A stretch of 64,000 nucleotides of DNA from Procambarus clarkii (lineage: Eukaryota > Arthropoda > Malacostraca > Decapoda > Cambaridae). The stretch is from contig NC_091227.1 in the NCBI RefSeq assembly GCF_040958095.1, forward strand, positions 21,860,526-21,924,525, given 5' to 3'. The position numbers and the translations under genes are program-made. Each line of letters opens with the position of its first letter. Positions within the stretch are counted from its first letter, which is position 1. Below are positions 56,431 to 64,000 of this stretch, piece by piece. Under the pieces are notes generated by a model. The model was not told where the DNA came from and made no database searches. It was given only the letters and a program-made list of their open reading frames with translations.

Positions 56431-57000
56431 ACCATCTGATGCTACCTCTGAAGATGTTCAGTTAGTTGTTACAGATGACAACTGTCAACATAACAATCAT
56501 TGTAAGCTGCAAGATTGTGGAAATAGAAAAAAACTACTGAGGTTGCCTACAGTAGGGAACATTAATGAAGAAGGTTTTTTCCACTTGATTGCTTGGCATG
56601 AAAAAACATGTCTCATACTAATGAACATTTTTATTTGCTCATGGAAATGCACTAGTGTGTGTATATTCTCAAATTTGTTTCAGGCAATTTATCATATTCA
56701 ATTCTTAAGTCTCAAACTCACTATACATCAGTGCCCCCAAAGTTATCTTCAGGTTTGGTGACTTCTATGTTGGAAATTAATAAGTAATTTTTTGTATTTA
56801 TTATTATTAGTCATGATGACTGAAGACAACTTTGGGGGCAATCAGGTTTCGATTGTGGACCTCAGCATAATGGGGGGGGGGGGGAAGAGAATTATTTGTA
56901 ATGCATTTTATAATGTACTAAGTGTTTGCATATTCAGTGTCCTATGTAGAATAAAATGTTATGTAAACAAAGGTCCAATAAATATTTGCCCTAGAATTGC
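56431..57000 (+). other. Probable SSR1 3-prime UTR
   Basis: Sequence after the TAA stop. Two AATAAA signals at 56950-56955 and 56977-56982 are candidate poly(A) signals. The 148-codon frame starting at 56315 overlaps the last exon in a different frame and is not supported. Confidence 0.5.
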
Positions 57001-59290
57001 TTTGACTGAAATTCATGAATGAATACTTAAAAAACTTAGTTTTATGCTGGTGTCATTTTATATTTGACCTTTTCCAAAGGTGTATTGCACTGCTATAATC
57101 GGTTAAATGCCTTCTATCTTCGTGAGAGGGAAATACAGTACGAAGATTGGAAAAGCTGTATAAAGAATTTTTAGTCATACTGTAATGAGCAAATAGATAA
57201 TAGTGAGAAAATGCATTTGAAAGGAGGGATAGAGGAAGGCTGAGTAGTCATAATTAAACAAATGGCAAGAAAATTTGGATGTGAGAACAGTCCATGGGTA
57301 GTGATGGATTGATGTGAGAGGGAATGTTTGACCTCTTTCAAATAATAACTTGCTAGAAATACTTTACCCTTAAACTGCTGTCACCGTGAAGAAATCGACA
57401 GTGCTCTATTCACCTGTGGCAGAGTTAACATGCCTTGTAATATTAATAACTAAGATTTTCTGTGGATGTTGTTTGACACTCAAAATCTGTTGCAGTTGTT
57501 TGCCATTTCGATGAAAAATTAAGAAATCCTTATTTTCCTTCCTGGGAATTAGTAAAAATATTGGCACAATGTCAGGTGCAGCACCATCCATTTACTGATC
57601 CCTATGATAGATGTTATGCTAAATTTTAAATTGGGTCAAGTAGATTTGTGATAAGGAGAATCTATTACAAATAGTGTACTTATAATAGAAATGAATGCTT
57701 TACAGAATAGAAAGGAAAAAGAATATTTAGATTTTTTTATTCACAACATAAAATCAACCTAAAAGCAGGATGCACACATAGAGTTAAGGATGTCTTCTAA
57801 CCAAAAGGGCATTTTTTTATATAGATAAAGTACACAGCACAATCATCTAAATTAATAAAAGTATTTGGAAAATATACAGCTACTATATTTATACTATCAG
57901 GGAGAGTAATATTGCAGTTACATTACCATATCTTTGGCATAACATTGAGATCCATGTTTTAGTTGTTAGGACACTGATATAAGAGGACAAACTGGTTTGA
58001 ATCGTGGCCAGTTTGGTACCATTCATTAATTTAGTGTACTGTGCAATAATAAGGTATGTGGATGTAAAATGATTGAATCATGTAGGGAAAATATGGCACT
58101 ATAATAACCAAAATGTCAACATAAAAAATTAAGGTATTTTTCAATTAACAGATTATTAAATTAAATAGAAAATTGTATACAGCAAAAAATGGCATTTTTG
58201 TTAACTGGAACCCCTAGTATATGCATCCTTATAATAGTCAAACTTTTGTAGATGGTACTTGCTGCTAAAAATAGTGCTACGTAGTATAAATTGGTACCTT
58301 TAATGCAGGACTGGTAATGCAAAGTATAGGATGAAATAAATCACAATGAGGAGGATTAAATGCAGAAGAGTTGTTTACTAAAGCATTTTATATTTGCCAT
58401 TGTAAAAATGTTAATGGCATCCAATTCTCTTACGATGGAAAAGGCAGTGGGTTACAAGTGGCCTAACATTCCTTGATTTCAACCAGATAATTTTGTAAAT
58501 ACACATACAGAAGTGTTAGAGTATTGTGAAATGTTTTTCCATGTTGAATGAGGGAAATGTATAAAAGGTACATGGAAAATAGGTTGAGAGCACCATTGTC
58601 CTGTCTTCAACCTAAGTACCACAATACTACATTTATGGCAGTGATTGCTTTAATATTTCGTTAAACAATGTATGTTGGATATGGTCAAAACTGAGTTGGA
58701 AGGAAATTGGTAAAAGCTGTAAGAGAGAATATAGATGGAGTGGCTGCCTCTATAGTAAGTTACTGGGAATGAATGAAGAGTGGGTATTTTATACTGCCAC
58801 AGTACTTTCACACAATTTTAAATCTTGATTCTTCCATTGATGGTTAAGAGAAATGATACAATGTACTTTTATAATGTTGAAACTTATGTCACTTGAAACT
58901 AGAAAGGCTGTTCAGTGGTCGATTATAACCCCAAAACATTATTTTGGTTTTACTCATCATAGGTTGCCCCAGTACACCAGTCAAAAATCAACAATTTAAC
59001 ATCTCGGCCAATTTTGACTGCATGTTAGTTTTAAATGAAAGCCTAAATGTAAATCAATGTCAGCATCAGTATTGTGGTGTACAAATATATTTTGATGTGT
59101 AAGGAGGCTTCAATGATCTGCAGGGTCAGTTAAGGTTGGTTTATGAAGCTCCTCCTCTTCCCTGAGGTGAAAAGAGAGGAGACAAAAATTATCTGATTGT
59201 CCAATGTATATTTTTTCCCTATGTGGAGACAAGTATATTTACCATTTCCTCTTAATTGGGAGTAGAGTGCCCTGGAAACTACAGTTCAAT
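57001..59290. other. Gene-free AT-rich stretch
   Basis: No ORF over about 62 codons and no splice-linked coding segment. A faint LINE-like GRKLVKAVRENIDGV reading is present at about 58690-58740 (plus), plus scattered SINE-like B-box text near 57990. Confidence 0.45.
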
Positions 59291-59299
59291 TGCTGGAAA

Positions 59300-59600
59300 T
59301 ATCAGTCTATCAACAATTAAATTGACAGGCATACAAAAAAGGGTGTCGAATGCAGCTATCTAGGAAATCAGATCAGCCTCCCCACAAAAAAGGAAAACTT
59401 GCTCTAAACATAAGGAATGACCCCAAGGCCCACTATGCTTATATAAGGAGTAAAATCAAAACAACAATGTCCATAGGGAATTGAAAAATGAGACCAAGTG
59501 AAAACCGATGACGAAAAAGCATCTGAAGCTGCAGTTATAAAAGCAAACCCAATCCTAGGAATAGTCAAACGAAATTTTGACGAAGGAAAATGTAGTTTCT
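59300..59600 (+). mobile_element. CR1-like LINE relic (linker and start of RT)
   Basis: Frames read LNIRNDPKAHYAYIRSKIKT and, after a shift, ILGIVKRNFDE. These resemble the KxNPKxFYxYVRSK linker and a LGxIxRNF box of CR1-like LINEs. Confidence 0.55.
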
Positions 59601-59639
59601 GTTCGGGGAGAAAAACGCATGCCTAGTATGGGGGGACTT

Positions 59640-60304
59640 ATTTATTAAAGTATAAAGATGAATAATTATCTGCAGTAACATAATAAAAGTATGCTTAATA
59701 GCTATAAGTAAAAGTATATGACGGAACGCTGTAACATAGGTGAGTAGTTACAGTAAATACAGGTAAAGTAGTTAAATTTATAGAGATGAATAACCTGCAG
59801 TAACAATTAATAAAAGGTATGCTTAATTTTAATAGCCATATGTAATAAGTATAAGACATAGTGCTATAACCTAGGGGAGTTAATACAGTAAATACTAAGA
59901 GCAGAAGAATGGTACATAGCGGACCGAAGCTGCAGCAAAATGGAGGACGCGACCCCACTTACCCTCGTTTAAGTATGCCTCACATACTTAGCGCGCAGCG
60001 CCCACTTGCGCATGTTTTTCTCCCTTCCAGAAATTCCCCCGCTTTCCGAGGCAAGCAGGGCCCATTTATACAACTGTATAAATCTCTGGTGTGCTTCCAC
60101 TTGGATTATTATCGCTCGCTCTCCCGCATAGAGCTCTGCGACTGCGGCCTCACTCAGCTCTCTGCTCTGCTCTAAGCTCCGTCTGAACGTCTACGATAAT
60201 GCCACCAACCGACTACTGTAATCAAGACTACTAAATAAATATGAAACTCACCAAACACTGTGTATCTAATCTACCCAACAACGTAACATAATCGTACGTT
60301 ACAC
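59640..60304 (+). repeat. LTR-like repeat (copy 2) with an internal tandem duplication
   Basis: The 3-prime 190 bp match the 40.46-40.63 kb repeat and likewise end GTACGTTACA. Upstream are two imperfect copies of about 115 bp (GATGAATAATTATCTGCAGT...ACAGTAAATAC and GATGAATAACCTGCAGTAAC...ACAGTAAATAC), as is common in LTR U3 regions. Whether 59.64 kb is the true left edge is not clear. Confidence 0.5.
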
Positions 60305-60317
60305 CTCATCTTCAGAA

Positions 60318-60715
60318 AGACATATCTGCTTTGGAGAAAGTTCAACACCGGGCGACTAAAATATTTTCCGAACTAAGTCGACTTTCATACCAGGAACGGT
60401 TGAGGGCCACAGAGACCAGCAGACATGACAGGACTGCTCTCAGCAAAACTTTTCAATTACTGAACAACTTGGAAGATATTGACCCAGACGAACAAGGAGC
60501 AACGGTTTCGAACTCAACAAGCCACACTGAAGGATGGAAAACATTTGTTTTCACCTATAGAATGATATAATTGTGGAAACGCATACCCGCCGAAGCCGTA
60601 AATGCCAAAACATTGCTCGATAAAATCACCAGGGCAAATAGGGAGACATTTGACAAGCCGCCGGCTTCTTATCCTCACTGAGAGATAGTGACCTTCTGGT
60701 AAATTCAAGTAAATC
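60318..60715 (+). mobile_element. CR1-like LINE reverse-transcriptase C-terminal relic
   Basis: LEKVQHRATKIFSELSRLSY, QERLRATETSRHDRTALSKT and FQLLNNLEDIDPDE are the thumb boxes. After a stop, LWKRIPAEAVNAKTLLDKIT follows. It sits directly after the LTR-like repeat. Confidence 0.75.
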
Positions 60716-60959
60716 TTAGTTAATTAAATAATCCTGAAAAGTTTGCTTATTGAAGGCAGGGCTGTGTTAGCAGCCTTATACTCTCTGAGCAAAGCAATGC
60801 ACTGTTGCCCTCCAACCCAGATGATGGGCACTGGGGCCCATGTCTGTGGACCTATACTTACAACCACGTTCTCGTCTGTGGACCCTCCCTACTTTGGTAG
60901 GGCTCTCAGTGTGCTTGGTAGAGTTAGGGGGGGGGGGGGGTGTTTGTCTGGTTAGACGA

Positions 60960-61115
60960 GGTGTTTGTTTACCAGACCACACACTAGAAAGTGAATTGAT
61001 GACGATGTTTCAGTCCGTCCTGGACCATTCTCAAGTCAATTGTGCATTCTCACACTCGACTTGAGAATGGTCGAATATTTCAGCCACGTTATTCCTCGTC
61101 TGCAGGTGTTTGTTT
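60960..61115. repeat. Decapod-type repeat with a 15-bp perfect inverted repeat
   Basis: GACCATTCTCAAGTC (61023-61037) and GACTTGAGAATGGTC (61058-61072) are exact inverse complements around a 20-nt loop. Flanking ACCAGACCACACACTAGAAA and TTTCAGCCACGTTATTC recur in part at 15.55 kb. Confidence 0.8.
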
Positions 61116-61127
61116 GCTAGGCCTGTA

Positions 61128-61168
61128 GGTACACAACTGGTCGGGCTCTGGTTACACAACTGGTTATC
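61128..61168. repeat. Short minisatellite, ACAACTGGTCGGGCTCTGGTT unit
   Basis: About 1.5 copies of a 23-bp unit that recurs at 63.94-64.0 kb at the right edge of the window. Confidence 0.6.
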
Positions 61169-61169
61169 T

Positions 61170-61240
61170 TGAGATGAGAGATGATTTCGGGGCTTAGTGT
61201 CCCCGCGGCCCGGTCCTTGACCAGGCCTCCACCCTCCTGT
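61170..61240 (-). mobile_element. SINE 3-prime fragment
   Basis: ATGATTTCGGGGCTTAGTGT CCCCGCGGCCCGGTCC matches the end of the 46.78-kb SINE. Confidence 0.7.
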
Positions 61241-61249
61241 ATTGTTATG

Positions 61250-61358
61250 CTAGGCTGTATTAGGTTATGTTATTAAGGTTAGGCTGCATTGGGCTCGGTT
61301 GGATTAGACTGGTTTGATTTGAGTTACGTTAGGTTGGGTTGAGCTAGGTTACTCAGGT
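61250..61358 (+). repeat. Degenerate TTAGG-like repeat
   Basis: Over about 105 bp, GGTTA/TTAGG/GGTTG-type words recur, with exact TTAGG at 61260, 61279 and 61329. TTAGG is the usual arthropod telomere unit. Periodicity is loose, so a telomeric origin is only a possibility. Confidence 0.45.
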
Positions 61359-61379
61359 TTCAAAATTCAAAATTCCACT

Positions 61380-61628
61380 ACGGCACGGAGCAATCTCTGT
61401 GGCGCAGTGGTAAAGCACGCGCCAGGCTCTTCCCCAGCGCTTTGACCTGGCCGGGAAGAATTGACCGGGCGCCAATCCTTAACTGTTCACCCAGCAGAGA
61501 ATAGGTTGTTAAACGATTTGGCGGGTCGTATTCCGGGGAAAATTTAGGATTAAGGACCTACCCGAAACGCTATGTATGCTAGCGGCTTTACAAGACTTTA
61601 AGAACTATTTTTATATATAAATAAAACA
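61380..61628 (+). mobile_element. tRNA-derived SINE, plus strand
   Basis: ATCTCTGTGGCGCAGTGGTA (A box) is followed by a decayed B box (GCTTTGACCTGG), CCGGGAAGAATTGACCGGGC and CGTATTCCGGGGAAAATTTA. The 3-prime module is CCCGAAACGCTATGTATGCT AGCGGCTTTACAAG. Same family as 43.93-44.2 kb. Confidence 0.8.
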
Positions 61629-61639
61629 ATAATAAAAAA

Positions 61640-62455
61640 AATCCGCTGACGAATCTTTTTGTGTGCGATGAGACTTAATTGTATCTGACATAATTACAAT
61701 ATTAACTTAAATAATTCGCTTGTTAGACAATATATGATATTCAGATCTATAAATTATATTTGGAAAGGCCTATAATGCATATAAATATTAATTTACACAT
61801 TCCTGGTGCTATACGCTAGGAATTTCAATATGGTGTTCAAATAATTTTAGGCAGAGGGTCTCTGGGTCGGTTGGTCGCTACGGGTCATCGACCACGACCC
61901 CGCCAGTCGACAGGAAGCAGCGGCGGCGTGAGCATCGTCGTTCCCGTATAGGTAAGGCTGACATTTTTTGTTGTTTGCAAATATCTGAGCAGTTGGGAGG
62001 TACGCATGAATATATAGTCTACCTCCACCTACAATGCTTAATGCATTATACATTTGTTCGCTATTATAATACTGAGTTTTTGTAATGTCTCCGAGAATCA
62101 TTGTTTCCGTATTTTTTTTTTTCATCCGGGTTCTATAGTATTCAAATGTTTGTATTCCACTAATGTCAAGTCAGTCAAGTCAGATAGTCAGTCCTCTCTA
62201 GGGTATTGTGGAAGATTTTGAGGATCATGATTTGCCAATATTATATAGGTAGGATATTATGTAGAATGCACTTCCCCAGTGTTAAACCACTCCATCGTCA
62301 GGCTAGGCTCGTTAACGCGGCGGTCGTCTCCCCCTCATCCCAAGAGGCATTTATTATCGACTTCCATGTACTGTGTATTAAAAATAGTTTTTATCGTGTA
62401 TAAATTCATTTTATATTCTATGTTTAATTAGGCGTATAGTAGGTTCGGTATTTAG
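61640..62455. other. Gene-free stretch
   Basis: A 92-codon minus-strand frame (62125-61847) has no recognisable features. Near 62155-62190 there is a small run of GTCAGTCAAGTCAGATAGTC repeats. Nothing else stands out. Confidence 0.4.
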
Positions 62456-62547
62456 GTTCTCAATTTCAATTTTCTTTATTATGCACCCCATACCCATCCC
62501 GTGCGGCGGTGTAAAGGATTACAGAGGCACACAATCGGTTCAGAAAC

Positions 62548-62805
62548 TGAACCCTCTATTTTTTTTTTTTTTTTGAGATATAGACAAGAGTTGTTACATT
62601 CTTGTAGAGCCACTAGTACGCGTAGCGTTTCGGGCAGGTCACTGGAATACGATCCACGCCGCGAAGAATCGTTTTTTCAACCAAGTACACATTTTACTGT
62701 AGAGTTAAACACAGGCTGCAGTTAAGGATTTGCGCCCAGTAAATCCTCCCCGGCCAGGATACGAACCCATGACAAAGCGCTCGCGGAACGCCAGGCTAGT
62801 TCGTT
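62548..62805 (-). mobile_element. SINE nested inside LINE family C
   Basis: The T16 run at about 62560 (its poly(A) tail), CAAGAGTTGTTACATTCTTG, the module GCCACTAGTACGCGTAGCGT TTCGGGC and the body match the 19.76-kb SINE closely. The tRNA-like head is mostly missing, ending near AACGCCAGGCTAG. LINE text resumes on both sides (CTGAACCCT and TTTAGCTAAGCAA). Confidence 0.88.
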
Positions 62806-62854
62806 TAGCTAAGCAAATAACAATCTTTTGACGATCTTTACACAATTATTAATG

Positions 62855-62965
62855 TTATATATACATGTACACATACTCATGCATACATGTACATATACAT
62901 ACGTATACATATATACATACACATACATATTTAATCACCCACACAAATACACACATCAATAATCT
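62855..62965. repeat. (TACATA)n / (CACA)n simple repeat
   Basis: ATATACATGTACACATACTC and TATACATACACATACATA-type runs inside the LINE C UTR. Confidence 0.85.
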
Positions 62966-63794
62966 TTTGTGTCACAAGTGATTCAACAAGAGGCTCACAA
63001 CAGTCACTATACAAGGCACTTGTTTACATCTGTGATGAATCACAGTTACTATTCTTACTGCACACCCACCCAACTGGGCGGCAGCTTTACAGTCATGTGC
63101 ATGCTTTACCTACAGTAAGCAAATTTTGGATACTTCGATAAGATTTCGGGCAGCACATGATTATGAATGAAGTACTTACACATTTCTTGGACACTATTGA
63201 TGGTGTTATCTCTAAATTCCGCGATTTTTTCACATTCCATTATATAATGACGTAAAGTATGTGAATAGTTCTGCTGACAGAGTTTACATTTAGTCAAATC
63301 TACATCAGCAGATGTTACAGATTCCCAGAGGTACTTGTAGCCGAGCCTAAGCCTAGCAGTGGTGTCTATGTACCGCACGTCTATAGATGACCCATAGATG
63401 TGCGGTACTTCCTGCATAATAGAATGATGATAGATGGAGTAACTGGTGTGAATTTCACTTTGCCTCAAGTCTCCGAAATTTAGTTGATGTTCCCGGAATA
63501 TTACTGCCCTCAGGCTGCTCAAAGGCAGTCCAAGTTGGTAACAATTCCCTTTTTACGAGAAAAAGTCTTGGCCAACTCATTGTTCTATCATGCATTCGGA
63601 GACCAATATGGGAAGGAATCCACAGCTAGGAGACAGACTCTGACTCCATCATTGATTATTTCATTATATCTGTGTCTAGCTTCAGAGATAAGCACGTCAC
63701 AGCTATGCCTTGGGGAGCTAAGGGCAGTCAAGGATGACAAGGAGTCGGTTCTGTTGGCATTATTTGCACTTGAAGTAAGTGGAGGGTGAAGCAT

Positions 63795-63945
63795 TTACCC
63801 TCCACTTAGCCTGTAAATGTAAGCTCTGGTAAGACATGGCTCCAGAGTAGCTATGTCTTTCTGAGGATGAGGTCTCCATGCCTGGATGCAATAATTCATG
63901 TGGGAGCGCACCAGCTACAGTCTAAGTAGACCTACGCTTGCGGTT
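63795..63945 (-). mobile_element. CR1-like LINE fragment at the right edge
   Basis: The minus strand reads VRSHMNYCIQAWRPHPQKDI followed by ATLEPCLTRAY, the VRSHLEYCVQAWSPHL-type box of CR1-like reverse transcriptases. It abuts the family C RNase H remnant. Confidence 0.65.
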
Positions 63946-64000
63946 ACATAACTGGTCGGGCTTTGGTTACAAAACTGGTGGGGCTCCGGTAACACAACTG
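63937..64000. repeat. GGTTACATAACTGGTCGGGC minisatellite, continuing off the edge
   Basis: Two and a half diverged copies of a 23-24 bp unit reach the last base of the window, so the array probably continues. Related to 61.13 kb. Confidence 0.7.

Larger units (their letters stand above)
62462..63825 (-). mobile_element. LINE family C (RNase H-type) 3-prime half, interrupted by a SINE
   Basis: From right to left on the minus strand: a decayed RNase H part (DSLSSLTAL at about 63750, LWIPSHIG at about 63610), then an open 138-codon frame (63522-63106) with RLRLGYKYLWES, CKLCQQNYSHTLRHYIMEC and PEILSKYPKFAYCR, then the UTR. The UTR is split by a SINE at 62548-62805 and ends at GGGTATGGGGTGCATAATAA. 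The Cys/His tail (CKLC...HTLRHYIMEC) is intact here, unlike family A. Confidence 0.85.

Noticed and set aside
56315-56761. 148-codon ORF over the SSR1 last exon
   Set aside because: It overlaps the clearly homologous last exon in another frame and extends into the 3-prime UTR.

Overview
This window is animal nuclear DNA, most likely from a decapod crustacean (crayfish or lobster type). The evidence is the split genes with GT-AG introns, the low gene density, the AT-rich background and a very high load of LINE and SINE debris. The tRNA-derived SINEs and several of the repeat units resemble ones I associate with decapod genomes. That taxonomic call is inference; no species can be named from the sequence alone.

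Two protein-coding genes are clear. The first is a TBP-related factor 2 (TBPL1/TRF2) gene on the minus strand. Its six recognised coding exons run from 24736 down to 14102 and give 292 residues with both TBP-fold repeats. A candidate in-frame upstream exon at 29752-29668 and a CCAAT-rich candidate promoter near 34.85-35.0 kb may extend the gene to the right. The second is SSR1 (TRAP-alpha, a subunit of the ER translocon-associated protein complex) on the plus strand. Its five coding exons lie between 50476 and 56430 and give 291 residues with signal peptide, acidic segment, two N-glycosylation sites, one membrane span and a basic tail. A third gene is only touched at the left edge, where one minus-strand exon (215-77) starts a lysine-rich, probably nuclear protein.

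Layout. 0-5.3 kb: first exon of the left gene, LINE relics, a 53-bp and a 50-bp minisatellite, a truncated RNase H-type LINE and a long TA microsatellite. 5.3-14.1 kb: AT-rich DNA with one LINE scrap. 14.1-29.8 kb: TRF2 exons, with introns holding fold-back repeats, a broken tyrosine-recombinase retroelement, a three-copy satellite, SINEs, a G-rich minisatellite, two outward-facing Tigger/pogo-like ends and an AT satellite. 29.8-36.8 kb: possible TRF2 5-prime region plus LINE and SINE pieces. 36.9-49.6 kb: retroelement territory with two long LINE copies (36.9-39.3 kb plus; 47.7-49.6 kb minus), LTR-like sequence, a diverged direct duplication and stacked SINEs. 49.6-57 kb: SSR1 and its putative promoter. 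57-64 kb: SSR1 downstream region, LTR-like sequence, CR1-like LINE relics and a LINE with a SINE nested in it.

The most interesting signal is a short 3-prime module shared by LINE and SINE families. It appears about 13 times and has the form CCCGAAACGC-NNN-GCGT followed by TAGTGGCTTTA. The ACGC/GCGT stem is kept in most copies while the 3-nt loop varies. This looks like a common RNA hairpin used for reverse-transcriptase recognition, with SINEs borrowing LINE tails. Other points worth a second look are the alternative TRF2 first exon, an XBP1/ATF6-type element upstream of SSR1, a 22-bp hairpin near 26.55 kb, and clustered CTCF-core-like motifs in a duplicated segment.
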